In this document: positions 53,964 through 62,501 of the stretch, piece by piece
How the letters are laid out: every line of letters starts with the position of its first letter
Position numbering within the stretch: the stretch's first letter is position 1
Assembly (NCBI RefSeq): GCF_047922965.1
Contig: NZ_CP150481.1
Coordinates: forward strand, 2,604,001 to 2,668,000
DNA length: 64,000 nucleotides
From: Neptunicella plasticusilytica
GTDB lineage: Bacteria; Pseudomonadota; Gammaproteobacteria; Enterobacterales; Alteromonadaceae
Reading direction: 5' to 3'
Notes under the pieces: generated by a model
Databases searched by the model: none
What the model was told of the DNA's origin: nothing
The model's input: the letters and a program-made list of their open reading frames with translations, nothing else
Translations under genes and position numbers: made by a program

Positions 53964-54318
53964 TAAGTCCTTTGATCTATCAATTGCTGGGTGTTCGGGG
54001 GCGCTTATTTTTATCGTTAACTCCATAGAGATAACGAAGGCCTATACAGCGCTCATTGTACCGTTAATTCCATTTTGTGTGAGCTTAATTGCTATTGGAA
54101 TTGAATGGTGCGGATTATCATTGGGCATGAAATCCCTTAGTGCTATGAAAGAAAAAGAATCGTCAGCTCGTTACTATGCTGAATTAGATGCCAAAATAGC
54201 CACCTGTGAACAGGCTTTGCAAGCCGATATTACCGATTCAGATAAAGCCAAGTTTCAAAAAAAGCTAACAAGTTATTACGGGCTTAAATTGCAAGATGTA
54301 AGAACCACTCTAAAATAA
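53953..54318 (+). CDS. small two-TM protein, third gene of cargo cassette
   Basis: 121 residues. Two hydrophobic segments, SIAGCSGALIFIVNSIEI and AYTALIVPLIPFCVSLIAIG, precede a cytoplasmic coiled-coil-like part (EKESSARYYAELDAKIATCE). No family recognised. Its stop codon TAA is the first base triplet of the conserved box at 54316. Confidence 0.7.
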   Translation: MKSNKSFDLSIAGCSGALIFIVNSIEITKAYTALIVPLIPFCVSLIAIGIEWCGLSLGMKSLSAMKEKESSARYYAELDAKIATCEQALQADITDSDKAKFQKKLTSYYGLKLQDVRTTLK

Positions 54319-54376
54319 CCACTAACCCAGACTAATCCCCTTCCCACTCCATAGCCCGGCACACTGTCCGGGCTAT
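54316..54376 (+). promoter_or_regulatory. conserved box B plus hairpin before the capsid module
   Basis: TAACCACTAACCCAGACTAA (54316-54335) matches box A before the endolysin at 18 of 20 positions. Hairpin ATAGCCCGG (54351-54359), 8-nt loop, CCGGGCTAT (54368-54376) overlaps the ATG at 54375. TTGCAA (54289) and TAAAAT (54311), 16 bp apart, form a plausible promoter ending at the box. Confidence 0.78.
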
Positions 54377-55604
54377 GAAAAAACACACCTTAGTTAGTAC
54401 ATCACTCCAACCAGGAGTTTCCCATGTAACTGCAATGCCAGCAGCGGCCTTGTCTTTTGCTGCCCTGAGTAACCAATCAGAACAGCCGCTGGGTATAGCG
54501 GCCTGTTCATTTGAAATTCAGCTCGACCAACCCTGGCAACAAATTCTACCGGGCACCGACTTTAGTGCCTACGATGGTCGCCCCATTGAAATACCAGGCA
54601 ATAAGTGGCGAATTAATGATGTATCTGGTGCGCTGCTAGCCGCCAAGCTCAACGCCCGAGCAGATGCAGGCCAACGCTTATTATTTGATTACGATCATCA
54701 AACCCTGCTCAGTAAAGAAAACGGCCAAAAAGCCCCCGCCAGTGCCTGGGGCAAAAAGTTTGAATGGCGCAAAGGTCATGGACTATTTGCCCAACTCAAA
54801 TTTACCCCCGCTGCGCGTCAGCACATCAAAGATGAAGAATACAAATTTTACTCCCCAGTGGTGATGTACAACAAAACCACCGGGGAAGTACTCGACCTGC
54901 ATTCTGCTGCATTAACCAATGACCCAGGGATAAAGGGCATGGCCGAAGCCGCAGCTTTACACAATCAGTTCACTAACCAACCCCCGGAGAACACTCCTAT
55001 GAACCCAATTATGCTTGCCCTGCTTAACGCATTGGGCCTTTCAGTTGATGATCCTAAACAAGATCTAGAGCCAGCCGCCTTAAAAGCATTGCTTATCTCG
55101 GATGAAGCCAAAGCAGGCCTTGCCGCCTTAACCGCAAAAGTGGAAGAACACGGTACCCAAACCACCGAAATTGCAGCATTAAAAGCGCAAGTAGGCAGCG
55201 ATGGCAATGCCGAACCGGATCCAGCCAAGTTTGTACCGATGGAAACCTATAGCGCGGTGATAGCCGAAATGGCCACCCTTAAAGCCAATCACGACACCAT
55301 CACTGTTGCTCAACTCATTGAGCAAGCCCAGGACGATGGCAAATTTATTGCCGCCGCTGAAATCCCTTTCCTAACAAAAATGGGTAATAGCGACTTTGCT
55401 GCGCTTAAAGCCAATTTGGATGGTCGTGCGTCGATTGCTGCACTGTCTGGCCAAAAGCAAACCACCGAACAAAAACCCGATGCAAAGGATAAAACCGGTG
55501 TCGCGGCATTAACGGCGGACCAAAAGTTAATTGCCACCCAAATGGGGATCTCCCATGAGGATTACGCAAAAACTTTAGCCACCGAGCAACAAGCGCAAGC
55601 TTAG
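54375..55604 (+). CDS. prohead protease / scaffold (Mu I protein-like)
   Basis: 409 residues. The N-terminal ~200 residues (PIEIPGNKWRINDVSGALLA, AGQRLLFDYDHQTLLSKENG, FYSPVVMYNKTTGEV) match the Mu gpI protease. The C-terminal half is a charged helical scaffold. In Mu the scaffold (Z) is made from an internal start of the same gene; a candidate start is at 54999. It cuts scaffold and capsid proteins during prohead maturation. Confidence 0.9.
   Translation: MKKHTLVSTSLQPGVSHVTAMPAAALSFAALSNQSEQPLGIAACSFEIQLDQPWQQILPGTDFSAYDGRPIEIPGNKWRINDVSGALLAAKLNARADAGQRLLFDYDHQTLLSKENGQKAPASAWGKKFEWRKGHGLFAQLKFTPAARQHIKDEEYKFYSPVVMYNKTTGEVLDLHSAALTNDPGIKGMAEAAALHNQFTNQPPENTPMNPIMLALLNALGLSVDDPKQDLEPAALKALLISDEAKAGLAALTAKVEEHGTQTTEIAALKAQVGSDGNAEPDPAKFVPMETYSAVIAEMATLKANHDTITVAQLIEQAQDDGKFIAAAEIPFLTKMGNSDFAALKANLDGRASIAALSGQKQTTEQKPDAKDKTGVAALTADQKLIATQMGISHEDYAKTLATEQQAQA
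54999..55604 (+). CDS. internal-start scaffold protein (Mu Z-like)
   Basis: ATG 54999 (MNPIMLALLNALGLSVDDPK) is in frame with the protease gene and has GGAG 9 bp upstream. It would give a 201-residue helical scaffold with the same C-terminus as the protease. Predicted from the known Mu arrangement and the good ribosome binding site. Confidence 0.6.
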   Translation: MNPIMLALLNALGLSVDDPKQDLEPAALKALLISDEAKAGLAALTAKVEEHGTQTTEIAALKAQVGSDGNAEPDPAKFVPMETYSAVIAEMATLKANHDTITVAQLIEQAQDDGKFIAAAEIPFLTKMGNSDFAALKANLDGRASIAALSGQKQTTEQKPDAKDKTGVAALTADQKLIATQMGISHEDYAKTLATEQQAQA

Positions 55605-55643
55605 TACTCGCCCTTACCTATTTAGCCACCAGGAGATTAACCA

Positions 55644-56570
55644 ATGGCAATTGTTACCTCATCCACCCTTAACGCGATCCGCACAGCGTTTCGCAAAAAT
55701 TTTGAAGACGGAAAAACCAAAGCCGAACCAATGTTTAACGCAGTGGCTACCGTGGTGCCGTCAACTACAAAATCCAATACATACGGTTGGTTAGGCCAGT
55801 GGCCAGGCTTTCGGGAGTGGGTTGGTGATCGGGTTTTAAAATCCATTAAAGAGCACGCCTATGCCGTAATCAATAAAGATTACGAGTCAACCGTAGCAGT
55901 TGATCGTAACGACATTGAAGACGACAACCTTGGCGTATATGGCCCCATGATGAATGAAATGGGCTATGCCTCATCCGTATTCCCGGACGAATTGGTATTC
56001 CCCTTACTAGCCGCTGGCTTCACTACCACCTGTTATGACGGCCAATACTTTTTTGATACCGACCACCCGGTTAATGACGAAGTAGACGGCAGCGGTTCCG
56101 ACACCAGTTTTGCCAATGCCATCGTTGACGGTGGTTATGTAGGTGAAGCTTGGTACGTACTCGATACCAGCCGCAGCCTAAAACCACTGATATTCCAGGA
56201 ACGTAAATCAGCCCAGTTTGTCGCCATGGATAACCCCAACGACGAGGCGGTGTTTACCAATAAAACTTTCCGATATGGCGTCGATTGTCGCTGCAACGTG
56301 GGTTACGGGTTTTGGCAAATGGCGGTAGGCGTCAAAAAAGAGCTATCCAATCAAACCCTGTGGGATGCCATTAACCTAATGCGCAGCTTTAAAGCCGATG
56401 GTGGCCGCCCGTTGGGGCTGGGTAAAAACAAGCTCACCCTGGTAGTACCCGCCAGCAAGTACCAGTTGGCCGTCACCATTAACGAACGTGATCAGATTGA
56501 TGTCGGTGGCGTCACTGTAAGTAACGAGCTTAAAGGCAAGTTCAACGTAATTTCACCTGACTTTTTATAA
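55644..56570 (+). CDS. major capsid protein (Mu gpT-like)
   Basis: 308 residues. NTYGWLGQWPGFREWVGDRV and YESTVAVDRNDIEDDNLGVY, then YDGQYFFDTDHPV, are the Mu-like major head subunit signature (HK97 fold). It follows the protease gene and has an AGGAG ribosome binding site. Highly expressed structural gene. Confidence 0.94.
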   Translation: MAIVTSSTLNAIRTAFRKNFEDGKTKAEPMFNAVATVVPSTTKSNTYGWLGQWPGFREWVGDRVLKSIKEHAYAVINKDYESTVAVDRNDIEDDNLGVYGPMMNEMGYASSVFPDELVFPLLAAGFTTTCYDGQYFFDTDHPVNDEVDGSGSDTSFANAIVDGGYVGEAWYVLDTSRSLKPLIFQERKSAQFVAMDNPNDEAVFTNKTFRYGVDCRCNVGYGFWQMAVGVKKELSNQTLWDAINLMRSFKADGGRPLGLGKNKLTLVVPASKYQLAVTINERDQIDVGGVTVSNELKGKFNVISPDFL

Positions 56571-56585
56571 GTCAGGCTGAATCTC

Positions 56586-56610
56586 TACAACCCTTACAAC
56601 TTTTACAACT
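56586..56610 (+). repeat. three TACAACY units spaced 9 bp
   Basis: TACAACC at 56586, then TACAACT at 56595 and 56604. They lie in the 92-bp gap between the capsid gene and the next gene and match the arrays at 42438 and 43803 in spacing. Confidence 0.85.
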
Positions 56611-56662
56611 TGCCCGTGTTTATTGATGTTGGCGCGGGCCAGTTTTAAACCAGGAGAACATT

Positions 56663-57052
56663 ATGTCTAAGGTAGCAATCGCAATCATTATTGCATCGAG
56701 CGTGGCCACGTTTCGCCGTGCAGGCCACGGCTTTACCGATAACGGTACCGCCTTCCCCTCTGACTATTTTACCGATGACCAACTCAAAGCTATCCACGCC
56801 GAAAAACGGTTGTCTGTTAAAGAAGTGTCCATCGACGCCATCCCAGATGGGGTGGATCGTTCACCGCTGGATCTCGCTTTACAACTCGCCCGCGATGCGC
56901 AATCGCAAGAAGAAGGCAAAAAAGCGCCTGCTGCGAAAGCCCCACCTGCCCCGGATAAAAAACCGGCCACTAAAAAACCGGCGGCCAAAAATGTAACCGA
57001 CAGCCAGGATGGCAACAAAACTGGCAAGGCCGCCGAACAAGTAACTAAGTAG
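56663..57052 (+). CDS. HI1506-like phage structural protein
   Basis: 129 residues. The N-terminal part RRAGHGFTDNGTAFPSDYFT is the HI1506/Mu gp35-like pattern; the C-terminal 50 residues are Ala/Lys/Pro-rich. Sits after the capsid gene as in FluMu. Role in head-tail joining is presumed. Confidence 0.78.
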   Translation: MSKVAIAIIIASSVATFRRAGHGFTDNGTAFPSDYFTDDQLKAIHAEKRLSVKEVSIDAIPDGVDRSPLDLALQLARDAQSQEEGKKAPAAKAPPAPDKKPATKKPAAKNVTDSQDGNKTGKAAEQVTK

Positions 57053-57065
57053 GGGCAAAACACCT

Positions 57066-57488
57066 ATGGGTTACTGCACCATTGACGACCTGATTGAACG
57101 CTTTGGCGAGACTGAACTACTCAGCCTTACCGACCGCGACAATAACGGCGCTATTGACGTCCAGGTCGCCAATGTTGCCATCGAGGATGCCAGCGCAACC
57201 ATCGATGGCTTTCTGGCAGGCCGTTACGACTTGCCACTTTCTTCTATACCTCCCGTGTTAGTGCGTTTATGTACCGCAATGGCGCGTTACAACTTATACG
57301 GCAATGCAGTAAATGAGGTAGTGGAAAAGAACAATACCGCTGCGGTGAATTTTTTAACTGCGGTCGGCAAAGGAGACTTGTTGTTGGGCATGCCCGACAC
57401 CGACGAATCACCAGCAGGTGATGACGCCATTGAAATGCAAAATGCCGGCACTGTCTTTAACCGCGCTAACAGCACAGGTTTTATCTGA
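57066..57488 (+). CDS. DUF1320 family head-tail connector (gp36-like)
   Basis: 140 residues. MGYCTIDDLIERFGETELLS, NVAIEDASATIDGFLAGRYD and MARYNLYG are the DUF1320 signature. Family members sit between capsid and tail genes and are probable adaptors. Overlaps the next gene by one base. Confidence 0.9.
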   Translation: MGYCTIDDLIERFGETELLSLTDRDNNGAIDVQVANVAIEDASATIDGFLAGRYDLPLSSIPPVLVRLCTAMARYNLYGNAVNEVVEKNNTAAVNFLTAVGKGDLLLGMPDTDESPAGDDAIEMQNAGTVFNRANSTGFI

Positions 57489-57910
57489 TGTTAATCGCCG
57501 TTCAAACCCAGATTAAACCGGTATTTAACCAGGTTGACTCAGCGGTGAATATTCACACCGCTATCGCTCAACCCATTAACCAGCCGAGTGTTGCCTATGT
57601 TGTGCCGCTAACCGAGCGGCCAGCCCAAAACAGCCGGGATATGGATGTAGGCCAACCATTACAAGAGGTTAACGTTGGCTTTGGTGTCGTGATTGGTTTG
57701 CAGAGCATTAATGATCCAACCGGTAGTAAAGGGATGGAGGCATTACAACAACTACGCAAAGAACTGCGCAAAAAGCTGTTTGGTTGGTCACCCGCACCTG
57801 ACTTTAACCCCATCACACTAGGCAATGGTGATTTAGTCGGCTTTGCCAAAAATGGTCTCTGGTGGATAGACCGGTTTACTACACAAACCTGGTACCAGGG
57901 CAATCAATAG
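57488..57910 (+). CDS. tail terminator-like protein (gp37-like)
   Basis: 140 residues (VLIQTQIKPVFNQ-like start, QEVNVGFGVVIGLQSIND, LRKELRKKLFGWSP). It matches the gp37/DUF1834 position and the fold expected of tail terminators in siphovirus-type transposable phages. Start immediately after the DUF1320 gene. Confidence 0.78.
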   Translation: MLIAVQTQIKPVFNQVDSAVNIHTAIAQPINQPSVAYVVPLTERPAQNSRDMDVGQPLQEVNVGFGVVIGLQSINDPTGSKGMEALQQLRKELRKKLFGWSPAPDFNPITLGNGDLVGFAKNGLWWIDRFTTQTWYQGNQ

Positions 57911-57920
57911 GAGTAACAAC

Positions 57921-58127
57921 ATGATCATCGTCACCAATAATACCGACAAACCCGTTACCCGTGCAGCGGTCGAATTCCAGCCCGGTGAAACAAAGTTTAA
58001 AGACGACCAGTTAAGCCCTGGCAAATTGGCACAAATTAGTGCCCATCCCGCCCTTAAATGGGTAGAGGTTGAAGACCGCCCCACAGACAAGCCTGACAAA
58101 AAGCCTAATGCGCAGGAGAAAGAATAA
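57921..58127 (+). CDS. small hypothetical phage protein
   Basis: 68 residues (IVTNNTDKPVTRAAVEFQPG and ALKWVEVEDRPTDKPDKKPN). No clear family. An AGGAG ribosome binding site precedes it; it sits between the terminator-like and tube genes, where a small joining protein is common. Confidence 0.7.
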   Translation: MIIVTNNTDKPVTRAAVEFQPGETKFKDDQLSPGKLAQISAHPALKWVEVEDRPTDKPDKKPNAQEKE

Positions 58128-59077
58128 TGTCAATTACTCCCGGTTATAAATTCAAACGTAAATTTATCGCAATCGCCATCAAGCGCGCGGAAGACGATAA
58201 AGGTATTGATTACATCGCAGCAGGTGCAACCGCACTGGCAATGCTAACTAAAGGCGTCGCCTGTGATCCGTGGCAAACCGAGCAAGTCAGCCGCGAGCTG
58301 GACAACGGCACCAATGGCGCAAAACCGGTTATTCATACCGGCGATAAAATTTCCGTCACCGGTGCGGTAGAAATGGCCGGTGCTGGCAGCGTTAATACCC
58401 CCGTAGCCTATGCACCTCTGTTACAAATGTCCGGTTACGACATTAAAACCGATGTCGCAACCGAAGTAAGCCACAACCGTATTTTAAACGCTGCCAATGA
58501 GCTAGACGGCACTATCTACTTTTACTGGGAAGGCATGTACCACATTTTGCTGGCCGGTAAATGTACATTAACCACTGCCGGAAAAATTGGCGAGTTGGGC
58601 TACCTCAACTTTGAAGCCAAAGGCATATATGGCGGTACCCTTGCTGGTGCAATTCCTACCGATGCCGACTTTGGTGCATTTGTACAACCGGTGGAGTGGA
58701 GCAAAGCCAACACCACCTTTGTGCTCGATGGCCAAAACCTCAATATGGTTGAATTTGAAAGCGCCCTAAACAATGCCATAGAGCATGACGAAGGTACCGA
58801 GCAAAACCAGATCTTCATTAACGATTGGAACGAAGAGGGCAAGTTCATTATTGAAGCCCCTGCCCTGGGCACGTTCGATCCGTTCGCTATCGCTAAAGCG
58901 GGCACCTTGCTGCCCTACTCGCTCACCCACGGCACCGTGACGGGCAATATATTCAAGCAGGCCAGTAGTGGCATCCAGCTAATGAATCCAGTCCCTGCCG
59001 AATACAAAGGCAAACAGGCCTGGGATATCCCATTCAAGGTAATTGGTGGCCACGAAACGATTATTACCACCCAATAA
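58127..59077 (+). CDS. major tail tube protein (siphovirus type)
   Basis: 316 residues (DDKGIDYIAAGATALAMLTK, YAPLLQMSGYDIKTDVATEV and GYLNFEAKGIYGGTLAGAIP). Position right before the chaperone frameshift pair and tape measure makes it the major tail protein. No contractile-sheath gene is visible here, consistent with a non-contractile tail. The 102-bp gap behind it holds no gene. Confidence 0.82.
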   Translation: MSITPGYKFKRKFIAIAIKRAEDDKGIDYIAAGATALAMLTKGVACDPWQTEQVSRELDNGTNGAKPVIHTGDKISVTGAVEMAGAGSVNTPVAYAPLLQMSGYDIKTDVATEVSHNRILNAANELDGTIYFYWEGMYHILLAGKCTLTTAGKIGELGYLNFEAKGIYGGTLAGAIPTDADFGAFVQPVEWSKANTTFVLDGQNLNMVEFESALNNAIEHDEGTEQNQIFINDWNEEGKFIIEAPALGTFDPFAIAKAGTLLPYSLTHGTVTGNIFKQASSGIQLMNPVPAEYKGKQAWDIPFKVIGGHETIITTQ

Positions 59078-59179
59078 ACGCGGCCCGCATAAGGGCAATA
59101 AAGAAGGCCGAAGGATGCAAAACGGCTAACACCCGCCATGGATGGCTCCCATAAATAGAGATTAAGTTGAGAGAGCGAA

Positions 59180-59512
59180 ATGGCTTATAAACGCAGCAAA
59201 CGTCTAAAACAAGTTCGATGGCCAGTAAGTGTTTTTGAAGCCCGAGATGGTGGCAAAACCGAAGAATTTGAGATTTTTTTAATCTTTGAACAACTTGGGC
59301 AAAAGGAAATGTCTGCCCGCTGCGCTCGTCAAACCAAAGCCCAGTTTATTCAGGGGGTGACATCAGATTGGGAAGGTATGTTAGATGAATGTGATAGCCC
59401 AATCCCATTTGATAAAGCGCTTTTCGCTGACTGCCTTGATGACGCCAATTTTGTACAAGCTAGTTTTGATGCATACCAAAACATGGTGCTCGGGATTGCA
59501 GCAAAAAACTAG
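59180..59512 (+). CDS. tail assembly chaperone (gpG-type, lambda numbering)
   Basis: 110 residues (KQVRWPVSVFEARDGGKTEE, TKAQFIQGVTSDWEGML). It ends at a TAG right after the slippery sequence A AAA AAC at 59503-59509. The longer frameshifted product joins the next frame. Such chaperones hold the tape measure protein before tube assembly. Confidence 0.82.
   Translation: MAYKRSKRLKQVRWPVSVFEARDGGKTEEFEIFLIFEQLGQKEMSARCARQTKAQFIQGVTSDWEGMLDECDSPIPFDKALFADCLDDANFVQASFDAYQNMVLGIAAKN
59503..59509 (+). other. -1 ribosomal frameshift heptamer A AAA AAC
   Basis: In the chaperone frame codons read GCA AAA AAC TAG, so the heptamer is exactly in phase for a -1 slip. After slipping, the frame continues without a stop through 59871, giving a fusion of about 230 residues. 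The second frame's first ATG (59584) has no ribosome binding site. Confidence 0.88.
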
Positions 59513-59871
59513 AAGGGGCGGCTCGTTATTGGGCAAATGGGCCGGAAATTCCCCAGCAAGAAATAGACGAGCTGATTGCCCAAATGCGTGAAATGGGCGC
59601 ACCCCAGCAACGTATTGATCAGGAAATGGCCCGTTATATCCCGGATGACAATTTTGAAGTATTGGAAGAAAACTGGGACGCACTAATCTGGTTTTTAGAG
59701 GTAGACGATCTGCTGCGTTGGCATAACAAAGTGTGTCTAGGCTTGGATTTACTAGCGATACAGGCAGAGGTGCAAATGCATGAGCGTCAATTTTCGCATC
59801 AACAATTTGGTCAAGTACGGGTGTTAGGTCAGGTAGCAGCCCACGAGTTGAATAAAAAGGTGAAAAAATAA
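59509..59871 (+). CDS. frameshift extension of tail chaperone (gpT part)
   Basis: About 120 residues reached by -1 frameshift (LEGAARYWANGPEIPQQEID, DDLLRWHNKVCLGLDLLAIQ). Corresponds to the lambda GT extension that binds the tape measure. It ends one base into the tape measure gene. Confidence 0.82.
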   Translation, partial: LEGAARYWANGPEIPQQEIDELIAQMREMGAPQQRIDQEMARYIPDDNFEVLEENWDALIWFLEVDDLLRWHNKVCLGLDLLAIQAEVQMHERQFSHQQFGQVRVLGQVAAHELNKKVKK

Positions 59872-62501
59872 TGGCTATGCGTTTATCTGTTATTTTCAAC
59901 GGGCAGGATAAAAGCCTGACGAAAACAGCAAAACAAGCCGGAAACGAGCTTGGTGTTGTTGCTAATAAAGCCAATGATGCTGATAAGGCCATTTCACAAA
60001 TAAAGAATACCGTGACGGGTATGGCGGGGATATTGGCAGGCGCGTTTGCAGCTAATCAACTGGTTAGTTATGCAGACGAAATGACGCTGGTAAACAATAA
60101 AATTCGTGATGTTGCTAGCAGTGAAGGTGATCTATCCAAAATCCGCGAACAGTTGCTAGATGTTTCAAACGCTACAAGAACGTCTATGTCCAGTACTACA
60201 GAGCTATACGCCACATTAAGTCGCAATGCGGGAACGTTACTTGAAAATGAAACAGCACTAATAGGCATAGTCGATACCGTTAATAAATCATTTGCTTTAA
60301 GCGGTGCCAGTTCTCAGGCTGCCAATGCTGCAATCATCCAGCTTTCTCAAGGTTTGGCGGCAGGTGCGTTACGAGGCGATGAATTTAACTCTGTTGCAGA
60401 GCAAGCTCCTGAAATACTAAAAGCAGTAATGAAGCAAACTGGACTAACAAAAGGAGAATTACGCGACTTTGCTGCCGAAGGAAAAATATCATCAGAACTT
60501 CTCATTACGTCGCTGCAAAACTACGCCAGTGAAGTAGACCGCCGTTACGCCAGAGTAGAAGCAACCATAGAGCAAAGTTTTACCATCGCCAGAAATAATT
60601 TAATGGCGTATATAGATGAAGAAAACCGAGCCGCCAACGCAAGCAAGGTGGCAGGTGAGGCGATTGTTGGCCTGTCTGAAAATATTGATGTTATAGCTGA
60701 TGCTGTGTTTGTTGCAGCCGCTATATTTGGTGGTCGATATGTTTCAGCGCTTGCTTCAGCTGCTATCGCTAAAGGCACATTATTAAAAACTACCTTATCA
60801 ACTACACCAGCGGTAACTGGACTAAGCGCAGCATGTGGTGTACAAGCCCGTGCAGCTACTGTCGCCAGTGTTGCCAATAACGCTTTGGCAGTGAGTGCCA
60901 GAGGAGTAACCGCAGCAATGGGGATTTTAGGTGGCCCCGCTGGTGTCGTTTTTGCGGCTGCATCAATGCTGATTTACTTCTCCGGAGAAGAGGAAACCGC
61001 CACCGAAAAAACCAGGGAGCACAAAGACGAACTGCAAAAATTAATAGATAAGTACATCAAGCTTAACAATGTGGGTCGGCAGATTGAAATTCAAAAGCTC
61101 ACCCAGCAAGAGGTAGAAGCTAGAAACCAATTAATTGAACTGCAAAGACAATATGCAGAAGAGGAAAAACGCCAGCAAGATCGTCGCAACAATGCAGCCC
61201 CTGCGACTAATCAATTCTCCGGCATCAGTCAAATTGCTAATGATGCACAGGAATTAGGCAAGTTGAAGGCTGCAATTGACGAAGTGGAGACCAAACTCAA
61301 CAATTTAAGCGATAAAAAAAGTTCTCTATTTCATGCCACGTTAGATGTTGATGAAATAAACACTCAAATCAATGAAGTTAATCAGGCTTTCAAAGCAGGT
61401 GATACCCAACGCTTGGATGCAGCAATAGCGTCCTTTAGAGATGAAACCGAAGCATTTGATCGGGAACTGCAATTGCGTTCAGCAGTTCAGCGCGGTCAAT
61501 TAAGCCAGCAAGAGGCTGACTTGTTAACCAGCTTGTACCGTAAACAAGATGCGTATACCAACCAATATCACCAGATAAAACAGTCGATTGAACAGTTTTA
61601 CAATTCAGAAATTGAAAAAGCTAAAGGTAACGCCGATCAAATAGCGCAGATAGAACAAGAAAAATCAGATCGCTTATTCGAAATAAAACGTACTCACCAA
61701 GATGCCGAGCGCTTACTTGTGGCCGAGTATCAGGCAGAATCCGAGGCTAATAATCTCGGTTTTTGGGAAAGAATGCAGCAACACATGCGCCAAACATCTG
61801 AAAATTTTGATGTTATGTGGGGCAATACATTTGATCGCTTTACCGCAGGTATTGGTGAAGCGGTAAGTACGGCGGTTACCGAGGGACAAGACTTTGGTGA
61901 GGCCATGCAAGGTATAGCCAAAGGGGCAATTAAATCTGTAATTTCTGGATTAGTTGAAATTGGCGTAAAAAAACTCGCTCTGTGGGCTATAGAAAAAACA
62001 ATTGCAACTACAGGTGCCGCTACAAATATTGCTACTGCGGCAGCAACTGGAACGGCCATAGCTACAGCATATGCTCCGGCCGCAGCAATGGCATCCCTCG
62101 CCAGTTTTGGGGGTAACTCCATCCCTGCAATGGCAGGAATAACCAGTACTATTGGTCTGGCTGAAGGGTTGTCAATATTAGGTATTGCACACGATGGTTT
62201 ACCAATAGTGCCAGCGTCACACGAGGGTACCTACTTATTGCGCCGTGATGAAATGGTACTAAATCCTAAACAACGCGAAAACTTTGAGCAAGTAGTAGCG
62301 GCAACGACTAATAATAACGGCGGCAATAGTTACCAATTTAATCCCAATATAAATATTGATGCCAAAGGTGCGCAACCAGGCATGGAAGCAGTAATCGAAG
62401 CACGCGTTCGTGCCGCATTAGAAGAATACGATGCCAGATTACAGCAAGACTTTGCAGGCAATGGCCCTCGTAGCCAAATGCTATCCGGGAGGGCTGCATA
62501 A
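59871..62501 (+). CDS. tail tape measure protein
   Basis: 876 residues. The N-terminal tape-measure domain has MTLVNNKIRDVASSEGDLSK, TELYATLSRNAGTLLENETA and LRGDEFNSVAEQAPEILKAV. The middle has a hydrophobic stretch (GILGGPAGVVFAAASMLIYF) and long coiled coils; the C-terminus is Gly/Ala-rich with SHEGTYLLRRDEMVLNPKQ. Its length sets a tail of moderate length. Confidence 0.92.
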   Translation: MAMRLSVIFNGQDKSLTKTAKQAGNELGVVANKANDADKAISQIKNTVTGMAGILAGAFAANQLVSYADEMTLVNNKIRDVASSEGDLSKIREQLLDVSNATRTSMSSTTELYATLSRNAGTLLENETALIGIVDTVNKSFALSGASSQAANAAIIQLSQGLAAGALRGDEFNSVAEQAPEILKAVMKQTGLTKGELRDFAAEGKISSELLITSLQNYASEVDRRYARVEATIEQSFTIARNNLMAYIDEENRAANASKVAGEAIVGLSENIDVIADAVFVAAAIFGGRYVSALASAAIAKGTLLKTTLSTTPAVTGLSAACGVQARAATVASVANNALAVSARGVTAAMGILGGPAGVVFAAASMLIYFSGEEETATEKTREHKDELQKLIDKYIKLNNVGRQIEIQKLTQQEVEARNQLIELQRQYAEEEKRQQDRRNNAAPATNQFSGISQIANDAQELGKLKAAIDEVETKLNNLSDKKSSLFHATLDVDEINTQINEVNQAFKAGDTQRLDAAIASFRDETEAFDRELQLRSAVQRGQLSQQEADLLTSLYRKQDAYTNQYHQIKQSIEQFYNSEIEKAKGNADQIAQIEQEKSDRLFEIKRTHQDAERLLVAEYQAESEANNLGFWERMQQHMRQTSENFDVMWGNTFDRFTAGIGEAVSTAVTEGQDFGEAMQGIAKGAIKSVISGLVEIGVKKLALWAIEKTIATTGAATNIATAAATGTAIATAYAPAAAMASLASFGGNSIPAMAGITSTIGLAEGLSILGIAHDGLPIVPASHEGTYLLRRDEMVLNPKQRENFEQVVAATTNNNGGNSYQFNPNINIDAKGAQPGMEAVIEARVRAALEEYDARLQQDFAGNGPRSQMLSGRAA

